In this document: positions 9,076-17,637 of the stretch, piece by piece
How positions within the stretch are numbered: the first letter of the stretch is position 1
Layout: the number at the start of each line of letters is the position of its first letter
Assembly (NCBI RefSeq): GCF_016679925.1
Contig: NZ_JAEQBW010000002.1
Span: forward strand, 248,001-312,000
DNA length: 64,000 nt
Reading direction: 5' to 3'
Origin: Marivirga aurantiaca
GTDB lineage: Bacteria > Bacteroidota > Bacteroidia > Cytophagales > Cyclobacteriaceae
Translations under genes and position numbers: made by a program
The notes under the pieces: model-generated
Databases searched by the model: none
What the model was told of the DNA's origin: nothing
What the model saw: the letters and a program-made list of their open reading frames with translations, nothing else

Positions 9076-9630
9076 ATGCAACAAGTAATTAAGAAATTTC
9101 CTGAAGAAATTGTACAAAAAGCGAAAAAAATCAGAGCAATTGTGACTGATGTAGATGGTGTTTTGAGTAATGGAGGTATTATTTATGATGGAGGGAAAGA
9201 GGAATGGAAGCAATTTAATGTGAAAGATGGCCAAATTGTAAGGCCTTTGCGGGAGAATGCTATAATTGTTGCCGCTATCACAGGGAGAAATTCCCCGGTA
9301 GTGAAAAGACGTTTGGAAGAGCTAAATTTTGATTACCATGTCCATGGCAGGTCAGATAAAATAAATTACTTTGAAGAAATCCTTTCCACCTTCGAGCTTC
9401 AGTCAGAAGAGATATGCTATATAGGTGATGATCTAACAGATATACCTTGTTTGAAGGCTGCAGGTTTAGGGGTGTGCCCTGAAGATGCAATAGAATATGT
9501 GAAATATTATGCTGATTTTATCAGTACGAAGAGAGGAGGAGAGGGTGTTTTTCGTGAAATAGGAGATTTAATTTTGGCTTCTCAGGGAAATTTAGAGAAA
9601 GTTGTTCAACAATATTTAGTAAAAAAGTAA
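9076..9630 (+). CDS. kdsC: 3-deoxy-manno-octulosonate-8-phosphate phosphatase
   Basis: A HAD-superfamily phosphatase that removes phosphate from KDO 8-phosphate to give KDO for lipopolysaccharide. Motif I is TDVDGVLSNGG, motif II is in AITGRNS, and motif IV is GDDLTDIPCLKAAGLG. There is no cap domain, as expected for this short tetrameric family (about 170-190 residues). I choose ATG 9076 (MQQVIKKFPEEI); the frame is open to ATG 9052, but that stretch contains a -7-like element. kdsA starts 3 bp after the stop, so the two successive KDO steps are co-transcribed. Confidence 0.9.
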   Translation: MQQVIKKFPEEIVQKAKKIRAIVTDVDGVLSNGGIIYDGGKEEWKQFNVKDGQIVRPLRENAIIVAAITGRNSPVVKRRLEELNFDYHVHGRSDKINYFEEILSTFELQSEEICYIGDDLTDIPCLKAAGLGVCPEDAIEYVKYYADFISTKRGGEGVFREIGDLILASQGNLEKVVQQYLVKK

Positions 9631-9633
9631 TTA

Positions 9634-10467
9634 ATGGAAATATTCAAAAAGCCAATCAGGGTAAGTGAAAATATACAATTAGGGGGAAATAGATTAGTGG
9701 TATTTGCAGGCCCATGTGCTGCGGAAAGCATTGGTTTATTAGACGAAACGGCCTCTGAATTGAAAAGTATATGTAGCAAATTAGATATTGATTTAGTATT
9801 TAAATCTTCATTTGATAAAGCGAACCGTACCTCTTTAAATTCTTACCGGGGACCGGGTCTTGAAAAAGGATTGGAAATGTTGGCTGACGTTAAATCAAAG
9901 TATAGTTTACCACTGGTGACTGACATACATGAAACTACTCAGGTAAAACGAGTAGCTGAAGTAGTAGATGTACTGCAAATACCTGCTTTTTTATGCAGAC
10001 AAACCGATTTATTAGTAGCTGCGGCAGAAACTGGTAGGTGTATCAAGGTAAAGCGAGGTCAGTACATGGCACCGGAGGATATGCAATATGCAGTCACCAA
10101 AGTGCAGGAGAGTGGAAATGAAAATGTATGCCTGACTGAAAGAGGAGCTTCATTTGGCTATCATAATTTGGTGGTGGACATGCGTGCTTTACCCATTATG
10201 CGTCAATATGCTCCTGTGGTTTTTGATACTACCCATAGTGTGCAACAACCTGGTGGTGCTGGTGGTACTTCCGGTGGGCAGCGTGAATTTGCACCCTTTC
10301 TGGCCAGGGCAGCGGCTGCAGCCGGAATTGATGGTTTTTTTGTGGAAACGCATCCTGATCCTTCAGTAGCAAAAAGTGATGGACCCAATATGATTCCTTT
10401 GGCTGAGATGGAATCTTTTTTAAGTATGCTTAAAGAAGTTTGGGTGTTAGGCAGGAAATATGCTTGA
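9634..10467 (+). CDS. kdsA: KDO-8-phosphate synthase
   Basis: Condenses phosphoenolpyruvate and arabinose 5-phosphate to KDO 8-phosphate. 277 residues, normal length. Visible motifs are FAGPCAAES near the start, FKSSFDKANRTS (the PEP/A5P-binding loop), DIHE, KVKRGQYMAP, DTTHSVQQPGG and FVETHPDPS. It directly follows kdsC, which supports both calls and implies that the organism makes KDO-containing lipid A glycans. No unusual features. Confidence 0.95.
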   Translation: MEIFKKPIRVSENIQLGGNRLVVFAGPCAAESIGLLDETASELKSICSKLDIDLVFKSSFDKANRTSLNSYRGPGLEKGLEMLADVKSKYSLPLVTDIHETTQVKRVAEVVDVLQIPAFLCRQTDLLVAAAETGRCIKVKRGQYMAPEDMQYAVTKVQESGNENVCLTERGASFGYHNLVVDMRALPIMRQYAPVVFDTTHSVQQPGGAGGTSGGQREFAPFLARAAAAAGIDGFFVETHPDPSVAKSDGPNMIPLAEMESFLSMLKEVWVLGRKYA

Positions 10468-10513
10468 GGGAACAAAATTAATTTCAGGTCGTTGAGTAGA
10501 GAAAATATAAACT

Positions 10514-10657
10514 ATGATAAAGATCAATAAAGAAGCACTTATTAATTACTCATTAATGTTACTAGCTGTATTATCTCCTTTTTTAGCGGGTTTACTTGAT
10601 GATAAAATGAACAGGAAAAATTTAGTTTATCAAAGGGTTAAGGCTTACAATAATTAA
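10514..10657 (+). CDS. Possible 47-residue single-span small protein
   Basis: An ATG-initiated frame downstream of kdsA encodes MIKINKEALINYSLMLLAVL and then a basic tail ending AYNN. One hydrophobic segment (about residues 13-28) could cross the membrane. It lies between kdsA and a strong terminator at 10709-10743, so it would be in the kds transcript. I recognise no family. It may be a real small protein or chance. Confidence 0.3.
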   Translation: MIKINKEALINYSLMLLAVLSPFLAGLLDDKMNRKNLVYQRVKAYNN

Positions 10658-10708
10658 ACCCAGGACGGGTATTGAACCGGAGATAGAAGTAGGTAATACT
10701 ATAAAAAC

Positions 10709-10743
10709 AAAAGCCTCGAATAATTGGTCTATTCGAGGCTTTT
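10709..10743. terminator. Strong bidirectional terminator
   Basis: Perfect 14-bp arms AAAAGCCTCGAATA (10709-10722) and TATTCGAGGCTTTT (10730-10743). It serves the plus-strand kds genes and the convergent lipoprotein gene. Confidence 0.9.
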
Positions 10744-10747
10744 AAAT

Positions 10748-11719
10748 TTAGTTGTCTTTATAGACTATTTCTGAATATACTTCTGATGTGACGTTTAAAT
10801 TAAAGGTTAAATCGTTTCCTGTACTGTTATTACTACCTCCATTAAAATTAATTCTTCCACCATTAATTTTAATAAATATATCGAAATTTACTGTGCTATT
10901 AGCTTCATCGTATTCGTAATTTGTGATTTCATACTCATCAGCTGGAACTATTATGATTTCGAAAAGCTCCTTTGTGGTTTCTCCAATTTCTTCCCAAAAC
11001 TCATTTTGCCAATAATGCTCACTATTCGGTCTGATTTGTAGTTTATGAAAAGATTCGTCATTAGGGTTAATGGAACCATCTACATTATATAGTTTATAAA
11101 AAGACCCAAAATGATAGCCCAACTCACTATTATAATTAGTGGTGGGTCTTTCAAGTTCCACTTTTGCCCCATTACTTAAAGAGTAAATTTCATATTGAAT
11201 ACCAGAGTCCTCATCTGTTCTGCTTGTATTAGAGCGGCCATGATTTAAAAAACCATACGTATTATTTTCAGGGCTAATAGGGAGTAAAAATTCAGAGATT
11301 TGTGGTGTATAATAAGAGTTTACAGTTAGTAATTTATTTTCAGGTAATTCCTGTTCTTTACGATAATAGAAACCGGTTAATTCAACTAATTCTTTTCCGT
11401 CTATATTATTAAATACATCAAGCTCGAGAGAAATATAAGAGCTATTCTTGTGATCTGCTATGTTACTTTGAGAAGAAATTCGTAAAGATTTAATAAGATC
11501 AACGGTTTCAAACCCGGTTTTATCACCATACTCCAATTCAATTACTTCATTGAAAGGGTCTCCATTTTTCAACTGCCCGCTAACGGTTCCTAAAATCAAA
11601 CCATTCTTTTCTTGTTCCTCTACTTCGGCTTTTGGTTCAGGATCTTTTTCATCGCATGCTGTGAAAATTAACATATTCAACAGTACAATGCTTAATAGAT
11701 GAGATAGTTTTAAATTCAT
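10748..11719 (-). CDS. Lipoprotein of unknown function
   Basis: A 323-residue secreted lipoprotein from the chosen start MNLKLSHLLS (11719); the frame is open to 11749. The lipobox is IFTAC (C22), followed by an acidic spacer (DEKDPEPKAEVEEQ). The rest is polar, beta-rich and rich in asparagine, with no motif I know. It stands alone, with a terminator behind it and DUF3307 upstream on the same strand more than 100 bp away. Probably displayed at the cell envelope. No function is proposed. Confidence 0.7.
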   Translation of the reverse strand: MNLKLSHLLSIVLLNMLIFTACDEKDPEPKAEVEEQEKNGLILGTVSGQLKNGDPFNEVIELEYGDKTGFETVDLIKSLRISSQSNIADHKNSSYISLELDVFNNIDGKELVELTGFYYRKEQELPENKLLTVNSYYTPQISEFLLPISPENNTYGFLNHGRSNTSRTDEDSGIQYEIYSLSNGAKVELERPTTNYNSELGYHFGSFYKLYNVDGSINPNDESFHKLQIRPNSEHYWQNEFWEEIGETTKELFEIIIVPADEYEITNYEYDEANSTVNFDIFIKINGGRINFNGGSNNSTGNDLTFNLNVTSEVYSEIVYKDN

Positions 11720-11868
11720 GTTATAATATTTAAGTGAAAAATAATTCACTATTCAATAACCGTACCATTATGTATTTATGATTAAAATACATAGTGTTTC
11801 ATTCCTTAAAAGCTTTCATATTGAAAAATAGAAAGGGAATCTGGAAGCAATATATTATCTCCTTATTA

Positions 11869-12561
11869 TTAAAGACTTAATGTCCCTTGTAAGATAATTC
11901 CTGTAAAAATGGCTATGGCAAAACTTAACAAGGTACCAATGAGTATATATTCCGATTGGGCAAATTGCTTCTCTTCCCGGGAAGTAGCTGTTCGTAAAAT
12001 GGATTTGGCGGCAATGATAAAGCCGATGGCTGTGTATTGTTGAAGGAGTACTAAAGTCAACACCAGTAATCTTTCCATAATACCAATCCATTGACCTGCA
12101 TTTTTTAAGCTCGGTACTGCATCGTTTTTCCATTTTTCAGTCAGCTTGCCAATGAGCACTCCTGCAGGAAGTGTGATGAAGATGTAGGCGGTAAGTATTT
12201 TGATTTCATTCCCTTCCAATTTGAAATATTCAGGATAAAAAGCAAAATCATTTAAATACAAAGTGCAAGCCGCCAAGATAATGAGGTGGGCAAATTGATC
12301 TATAAAGAATGCTTTTGAATTATCTGAAAATTGTAATTTGATCCAATCAATAAGTGTATGAGTTAACGCTATAAAAAGTGCAACGGGCCATATGGATAAA
12401 TCCCAGAAAACCAATAGAATAAACAGACCGGTAATTAAACCATGAAAGTACAGAAATATTGATTTTCCTTTGTTCTCAAATTTATGTTTCACCCATGATG
12501 TGGGTTGCAAAATAAAATCAGTAACAAGATGACTTAACAGCAGTTTAAGGAATATCTCCAT
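11869..12561 (-). CDS. DUF3307 membrane protein
   Basis: A 230-residue integral membrane protein with several spans. The N-terminus (MEIFLKLLLSHLVTDFILQP followed by WVKHK) and the ALTHTLIDWIK motif are typical of DUF3307, which carries conserved His/Asp positions in the membrane. Its start is 1 bp after the satD stop, so the two are one operon. Pairing of DUF3307 with SatD-like regulators is a recurrent arrangement. The biochemical role is unknown to me; regulation is likely through the palindrome array upstream of satD. Confidence 0.85.
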   Translation of the reverse strand: MEIFLKLLLSHLVTDFILQPTSWVKHKFENKGKSIFLYFHGLITGLFILLVFWDLSIWPVALFIALTHTLIDWIKLQFSDNSKAFFIDQFAHLIILAACTLYLNDFAFYPEYFKLEGNEIKILTAYIFITLPAGVLIGKLTEKWKNDAVPSLKNAGQWIGIMERLLVLTLVLLQQYTAIGFIIAAKSILRTATSREEKQFAQSEYILIGTLLSFAIAIFTGIILQGTLSL

Positions 12562-12562
12562 A

Positions 12563-13165
12563 TTACAATTGTTTTACTATTTCTTCATACCTTTTCATAA
12601 AAAGCTCAATAATTGGCCAGTTAGCAGTTTTCAGTCTTTGCTGTACCGCTGATTGTGAAATTCCCAAGAGTTCGGCAATTTCCAGTTGGGTTTTATCTTC
12701 CAGCACATGATAAATGACTTCAGTTGATTTTACGCTCCAGTTACTCAATAGTGCATCCAGCATACTGCACTCCAATTCCAGCTCTTTATTGATTTCCTCC
12801 GACATGGTTTTGATCATAAACTTTTTGTTTTCAGGTTTTAGATTATCTAATGTTCTGCCTGATAAACGAAAAGCAGTGCCATCTGACTCTGCCAAATTCT
12901 TTTTCATATGCTCAATAGGCCCTATCCCTATAGCGATCCGCACATCTGATTCCTTGTTAACTAATAAAGCTTTAATTTTCATATAAATGATGAAAGCATC
13001 CTTAGCCTGACATATACCTTGAAAAGCATCTCCTCTGTAAAGTGAAAAGCTGTTGGATTTCACTTTTTCCAGTTGAGTAAATTCCTGCTTTAAACGCTTA
13101 ATTAGCGTATCTCTATTCTTTATAGAGGAGGAATTGATAATATCGCCTGTTATTACTGCTTGCAT
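12563..13165 (-). CDS. SatD family putative regulator with C-terminal HTH
   Basis: A 200-residue protein. The N-terminus MQAVITGDIINSS and the SLYRGDAFQ stretch mark the SatD family, and the middle includes IAIGIGPIEHMKK. The C-terminal part (about 155-185; LEIAELLGISQSAVQQRLK) is a clear helix-turn-helix. It is probably a DNA-binding regulator whose N-terminal domain senses a ligand. It precedes and is coupled to DUF3307. Three phased palindromes lie 21-101 bp before its start and are good candidates for autoregulatory operators. Known family members are poorly characterised. Confidence 0.85.
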   Translation of the reverse strand: MQAVITGDIINSSSIKNRDTLIKRLKQEFTQLEKVKSNSFSLYRGDAFQGICQAKDAFIIYMKIKALLVNKESDVRIAIGIGPIEHMKKNLAESDGTAFRLSGRTLDNLKPENKKFMIKTMSEEINKELELECSMLDALLSNWSVKSTEVIYHVLEDKTQLEIAELLGISQSAVQQRLKTANWPIIELFMKRYEEIVKQL

Positions 13166-13184
13166 CTGCTACTATTGTTTACAA

Positions 13185-13266
13185 TTATAAGGGAATAACC
13201 TTATAAAGACAAATTATAAGGTAAAAACCTTATAATTATTGAATATAAGGAAATAACCTTATATTC
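13185..13266. promoter_or_regulatory. Array of three phased palindromes upstream of satD
   Basis: Three palindromes of the form ATAAGG-N6-CCTTAT sit at 13185-13206, 13212-13237 and 13241-13266, with perfect arms of 8, 10 and 10 bp. Their centres (13195.5, 13224.5, 13253.5) are exactly 29 bp apart. They fill the gap between the short dnaE and satD. The most likely reading is an operator array for the HTH of SatD or another dimeric regulator. Confidence 0.75.
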
Positions 13267-13297
13267 TTATTGACTTTTGTTCTAACCTAATTTCCCT

Positions 13298-16264
13298 CTA
13301 AGCCGTTTTCATCGCCTCTGGTATTTTCCATCCTTGCTTTTGCATATAATTAACTTCAATCATAGGGTAGCCGTGATCCTGTACCACTTTACCTTGTATC
13401 AGGTAAAAGCCTTTTCCTCTGAAGGGATATTTTTTAGCTTCATTCGGAAAATGTACGGTATCAAATACCTGACCTTTTTCATCATAAAAAGTACCAAAAT
13501 GCATCAGTTCATGATTTTTAGTGTGAGTGTATTTGGTAGTTACCATATAACCTATCAGCTTTACTTTTTTGCTCAAATGTTGTAGAAGTTCATGTGCATG
13601 TATTTCAGGTTTTTCTTCGCTATCCATTAGCAAAAATGGATTGCATAATGGAAACCCCAGTATTTCCAATTCATTAAAGGCTTGTTCCAATGGTTCACTT
13701 TGCAGATCGGGAAACTGGTAATTACGCGCACCTTCTTCAAATAGTTGAGTTGTATAAGTACGTTTCGTATGCTTATTAAAGTGAGTATGGGCTTCCCATA
13801 ATACTTGCTTTTTTGGTTTATTAATCCAATTGAATGCTCCTACCCGGATCAAAATGAGTAGTTGATCCAGTTTAACAGGAATACGTTCCACAAAATCAGT
13901 CAAACTTCTGAAAGGTCCCCATTTTTCACGCTCTTTAGGAATCAATTGAGCTATTTTCTGTTCCAAATCTTTGATGTGAACAAAACCAATATGGATATCA
14001 GTCCCTGAAATATTGGTTAGATATTCGCTGCTATTCGCGCAAGGTGGTAGTATGTTGGCCCCATTCATTCTGGCTTCATGAAAATAGAATTCTGTTTTAT
14101 AAAAACCTCCGAAATTATTGATTACACCCACCATGAATTCCAGTGGGAAATGTGCTTTAAGAAATAAGCTTTCATAGCTTTCTACTGCAAAGCTGGCCGA
14201 GTGGCCTTTTGCAAAAGAAAACCCTGAAAAACTGGAAATTTCATACCATACCCGCTGAATCACTTTTTCCTCATAGCCCTTCTCTCTGCAATTCTTAAAA
14301 AACTGATCTTCCACTCGTTGAAACTCCGATCTTGAGCGAAATTTACCCGACATTCCTCTGCGTAAAATATCAGATTCACTCAGTGTAAGTCCCCCAAAAT
14401 GATGGGCTACACGGATTACATCTTCCTGATATACCATCACGCCATAAGTTTCTTTCATCAGCTCATCCATCACAGGGTGAATGGCTTCATAATTGCCATT
14501 GCTGTGATGGCGATCCACGTAGGCCCGCATCATCCCGGATTGCGCTACGCCCGGTCTAATAATGGAACTGGCTGCTACCAGTGTAATATAATCCTGGCAA
14601 TTCAGTTTTCCTAAAAGCATCCGCATAGAGGGGGATTCTACATAAAAACAGCCCATGGTGTTTCCTTTACTGATCAGGGCTTTGATTTTCGGATCTTTCT
14701 CCAGTACGGTGGTATGTGTTTTCCTTGGATCTATTTTTTTGCCCTGATTTTTTTCAACGAGTGTAATACTATCCTTAATATGTCCCAAACCCCGTTGACT
14801 TAAAATATCAAATTTATAAATACCAATGTCCTCTGCATTGTGCATTTCGAAATGTGAGACAGGAAAGCCCTTGGGTGGCATTTCTGTTGCGGTATAAGCA
14901 TAAATAGGACGTTCCGTAATCAATACGCCTCCCGCATGAATGGAAATATTGGCGGGAAATTCCCTTGCTACCATATGCCGGGTAAAGTGCAATACCTTTT
15001 GCAGATAAGTATCGGTTCTTCCATAATTCTCAGGGTTTTCTGCCAGCTTATCAATTTCCTCCTTCGGTAGGCCAAAAACCTTTCCCAGTTCACGGATCAT
15101 CATGCGGGCTTTCATCGTGGTGTGTGTACCAAGCAAGCTGGTATGCCTCAGCCCGTGTTTATCAAATAAATATTGAATTACTTCATCTCTGTTCTGCCAG
15201 GAAAAATCTATGTCAAAATCAGGTGGGGAACTTCGGGACGGATTGAGGAAGCGTTCAAAATACAGATCCAGCGCAATGGGATCTACATTGGTAATACCCA
15301 TGCAGTAGGCAATCATGCTGTTGGCACCGCTTCCCCGGCCCACATGTGGAAAACCCTTTCGCTGTGCAAACCGGATCATATCATGAGTAATAAGGTAATA
15401 AGCCGTAAAGTCTTTCTGACGAATGATTTCCATTTCCCTTTCGAAGCGTTCAGTGAGGATGTCATTTTTCTTTCCATAACGGTTCATAAAACCTTTTCTG
15501 GCTTCTGCTTCAAAAAAATGCCAGTCTTCAATGGCCGAGCCTAGCAAAGTCCTTTTATTTTTAGAAGTGCCTAAGCTGATTTCGAAATGACATTCCTCTA
15601 ATAGCTTTTCTGTGTTTCTCAGTACAAATTCCAGACCCTGATAAATGTGTTTTACTTCTTCCGACTTACGCATAAATTCTGTAGGTCCGGCTTGCAGAGA
15701 GGAAGGTAGGCGGCTTAATAGTTGGTTTTGTTGAATAGCACGAAGCAAGCGGTGCATATTATAGCCGGTTTTATCTTTAAAAGTGACAGGCAATAAAGCC
15801 ACCAGCTTTTCCTTGGGGATATTGCTTTTTGCAAACTTTAAACGATTTAATTCTTCTGGTTTTAAGCCTATAAATTCATTGTTGTTTAGTTGATCAGGGC
15901 AGGTATTCAAAGGATAAATAATAACTACATTATCAGTAAAATGAGGTCTGGTTTGTAAAGGCAGTTCATTCCGGTTATAGTAAGAGAGGGAGGCATTCAA
16001 TTCCTCAAACCCTTCATTATTTCGCGCTAAACCTATATAGGCCAATTGCTCCTCTATTCTGAATTCAATGCCAGGGATAACCTTTAAAGGAATATGAGGG
16101 TATTCTTTTTGGAGCAAACGAAAAACCTCGATATAAGCCGCTGTGCTGTGGATATCAGTCAATGCCAGCGAGGTCACACCTTTCTGGTAGGCTTCCAGAA
16201 TAAGTTCTTTAGGAGAAAGCGTACCGTATTTAAAGCTGAAATATGTGTGGCAATTAAGATACAT
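13298..16264 (-). CDS. Short DNA polymerase III alpha subunit (error-prone DnaE2/ImuC-like)
   Basis: A 988-residue C-family DNA polymerase, shorter than replicative DnaE (about 1150-1250). The N-terminal PHP domain starts CHTYFSFKYGTLSPKEL and has HTY where metal-binding members have HxH. The polymerase active site is PDFDIDF (residues 348-354), preceded by HVGRGSGANSMIAYCMGI. The GMSGKFRSRSEF and FAKGHSASFAVESYE blocks are present, and the C-terminus holds an OB-fold-like segment. It lies behind dinB and an XRE-S24 repressor. This matches mutagenesis cassettes, in which such polymerases extend past lesions. Two ACTAA-N5-TTAGT boxes precede its start. Confidence 0.9.
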   Translation of the reverse strand: MYLNCHTYFSFKYGTLSPKELILEAYQKGVTSLALTDIHSTAAYIEVFRLLQKEYPHIPLKVIPGIEFRIEEQLAYIGLARNNEGFEELNASLSYYNRNELPLQTRPHFTDNVVIIYPLNTCPDQLNNNEFIGLKPEELNRLKFAKSNIPKEKLVALLPVTFKDKTGYNMHRLLRAIQQNQLLSRLPSSLQAGPTEFMRKSEEVKHIYQGLEFVLRNTEKLLEECHFEISLGTSKNKRTLLGSAIEDWHFFEAEARKGFMNRYGKKNDILTERFEREMEIIRQKDFTAYYLITHDMIRFAQRKGFPHVGRGSGANSMIAYCMGITNVDPIALDLYFERFLNPSRSSPPDFDIDFSWQNRDEVIQYLFDKHGLRHTSLLGTHTTMKARMMIRELGKVFGLPKEEIDKLAENPENYGRTDTYLQKVLHFTRHMVAREFPANISIHAGGVLITERPIYAYTATEMPPKGFPVSHFEMHNAEDIGIYKFDILSQRGLGHIKDSITLVEKNQGKKIDPRKTHTTVLEKDPKIKALISKGNTMGCFYVESPSMRMLLGKLNCQDYITLVAASSIIRPGVAQSGMMRAYVDRHHSNGNYEAIHPVMDELMKETYGVMVYQEDVIRVAHHFGGLTLSESDILRRGMSGKFRSRSEFQRVEDQFFKNCREKGYEEKVIQRVWYEISSFSGFSFAKGHSASFAVESYESLFLKAHFPLEFMVGVINNFGGFYKTEFYFHEARMNGANILPPCANSSEYLTNISGTDIHIGFVHIKDLEQKIAQLIPKEREKWGPFRSLTDFVERIPVKLDQLLILIRVGAFNWINKPKKQVLWEAHTHFNKHTKRTYTTQLFEEGARNYQFPDLQSEPLEQAFNELEILGFPLCNPFLLMDSEEKPEIHAHELLQHLSKKVKLIGYMVTTKYTHTKNHELMHFGTFYDEKGQVFDTVHFPNEAKKYPFRGKGFYLIQGKVVQDHGYPMIEVNYMQKQGWKIPEAMKTA

Positions 16265-16266
16265 TT

Positions 16267-16281
16267 ACTAATATTTTTAGT
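16267..16281. promoter_or_regulatory. Cassette box 1 (upstream of short dnaE)
   Basis: ACTAATATTTTTAGT, a perfect ACTAA-N5-TTAGT palindrome just before the start of the short dnaE. It forms a larger 16-bp-arm inverted repeat with box 2 (16265-16280 against 16298-16313). Confidence 0.65.
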
Positions 16282-16296
16282 GAAATTACGAATAAA

Positions 16297-16311
16297 ACTA
16301 AAAATATTAGT
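16297..16311. promoter_or_regulatory. Cassette box 2 (upstream of short dnaE)
   Basis: ACTAAAAATATTAGT, a perfect ACTAA-N5-TTAGT palindrome. Its centre is 30 bp from that of box 1. It lies between dinB (stop at 16334) and dnaE. Confidence 0.65.
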
Positions 16312-16333
16312 AATTATATTGAATTTTTTAATG

Positions 16334-17530
16334 CTAAATTTCCCCACTAAACATATTCTTGTTTTCCCTCAGCCTTTTATCCAATCCTAGAGTGTTAGCA
16401 CGCATAATGCTTTCGATTCCGTGCTTATTTCGGATGGTATCCATTGCCTGGAAAAGCTGAATATGCTCCTGCGTATCATCAAAAAGGCTGATCTGGTAAT
16501 TGCCGTGTACCAGTCCGCTGAGACGTACACCAATCATCCGGATCAGCATTCTGCGGGTATATAATTGGTCGAACAGTTCCTTTGCATAGCGGATCAGCGT
16601 TTCGTCATTGGCCGTATAGGAAATCTTTTTTTGTCTGTTCTCTGTATCAAAATTGCTGTAGCGAATCTTAATGGAAATATTGCAGGTCAACTGGTTTTTA
16701 CTCCTTAATTTATAAGCCAGTTTTTCTACCATGGCCGTCAGTATCACTTTCATTTGCTTTACATCCATGCTATCATGGTGGAAAGTACTTTCTGTAGAGA
16801 TCGATTTTTGCTCGCTATAAGGTGTAATAGGAGAGTGGTCAATACCATTGGCGCGTTGCCAGAGGAGCGTTCCATTTTTACCAAAAGTTTGCTCCAGTAA
16901 CTGGCGAGGCATATTCCTGAGAGTCTCTACTTTGTGAATACCCATTTGCATTAGAAACTGTGCTGTTTTCTTTCCTATCCCAGGAATTTTCCGGATGGAC
17001 ATTGGATCCAGGAAAACAGTTTCCATACCCGGTTCTATCTGGCGGGTATTGTTAGGTTTGGCTTCTCCGGTAGCTACTTTGGAAACCAGTTTGTTGACTG
17101 ATAAGCCCATGGAAAGTGGCAGCCCGGTTTCTTTAATGATTTTGTTGCGTAACTCCTTACCCCACTGAAAGCAGCCAAAATACTTGTCCATGCCACTTAC
17201 ATCCATATAGAACTCATCTACGGATGATTTCTCAAATATGGGAGCTACTTCAGTAATAATTTCCGTCACTTGATGAGAATAGCGACTGTAGGCTTCCATA
17301 TCTCCGGAAATAACTGTAGCATCGGGACAGAGCTGCAAGGCAAGCTTCATGGGCATGGCAGAGTGTACTCCGAACTTTCTTGTTTCATAACTACAGGAAG
17401 CTACTACACCCCGATTGCTTCCACCAATGATCACCGGCTTATCCAGGAGCTTAGGTTCTATCAATCGCTCTACCGACACAAAAAATGTATCCATATCCAT
17501 GTGAATGATCGATCGTGGGCTATTTATCAT
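16334..17530 (-). CDS. dinB: Y-family DNA polymerase (DNA polymerase IV type)
   Basis: A translesion polymerase, 398 residues. The catalytic acidic residues are in HMDMDTFF (D12) and SVDEFYMD (D105, E106). The palm, thumb HhH (RKIPGIGKKTAQFLMQMGI) and little-finger region (SISTESTF onward) are all present. It lies upstream of the short dnaE on the same strand and divergent from the small gene and XRE-S24 repressor. Box 3 lies 7 bp before its start codon, so repression by the S24 protein and release on DNA damage is the natural model. Confidence 0.93.
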   Translation of the reverse strand: MINSPRSIIHMDMDTFFVSVERLIEPKLLDKPVIIGGSNRGVVASCSYETRKFGVHSAMPMKLALQLCPDATVISGDMEAYSRYSHQVTEIITEVAPIFEKSSVDEFYMDVSGMDKYFGCFQWGKELRNKIIKETGLPLSMGLSVNKLVSKVATGEAKPNNTRQIEPGMETVFLDPMSIRKIPGIGKKTAQFLMQMGIHKVETLRNMPRQLLEQTFGKNGTLLWQRANGIDHSPITPYSEQKSISTESTFHHDSMDVKQMKVILTAMVEKLAYKLRSKNQLTCNISIKIRYSNFDTENRQKKISYTANDETLIRYAKELFDQLYTRRMLIRMIGVRLSGLVHGNYQISLFDDTQEHIQLFQAMDTIRNKHGIESIMRANTLGLDKRLRENKNMFSGEI

Positions 17531-17537
17531 ATTAAAA

Positions 17538-17552
17538 ACTAAAATAATTAGT
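17538..17552. promoter_or_regulatory. Cassette box 3 (dinB promoter)
   Basis: ACTAAAATAATTAGT, a perfect ACTAA-N5-TTAGT palindrome 7 bp upstream of the dinB start, in the divergent dinB/small-gene spacer. A partial half-site (ACTAA at 17579-17583) lies between boxes 3 and 4. Confidence 0.65.
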
Positions 17553-17599
17553 ATTTATTTGATTGTTAAAATAATAATACTAAATTTATCATCAAAATT

Positions 17600-17614
17600 A
17601 CTAATAAAAATAGT
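17600..17614. promoter_or_regulatory. Cassette box 4 (small gene/repressor promoter)
   Basis: ACTAATAAAAATAGT matches ACTAA-N5-TTAGT with one mismatch. It lies 23 bp before the ATG at 17638 and would control the plus-strand transcript that includes the XRE-S24 repressor. Confidence 0.55.
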
Positions 17615-17637
17615 ATTTATTGCTAAAGAATTCAGAA

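Noticed and set aside
10658-10690. tRNA-like T-arm (GGTTCAATACCCG on the minus strand)
   Set aside because: The stem does not pair properly and no acceptor, D-arm or anticodon arm can be folded around it.
11855-12133. 92-codon minus-strand frame
   Set aside because: Lies wholly within the DUF3307 gene in another frame and has no membrane pattern of its own.
13185-13266. Three palindromes as a mini-CRISPR array
   Set aside because: The repeated units are themselves palindromes with only 3-5 bp between them, so there are no spacers, and no cas genes are near.
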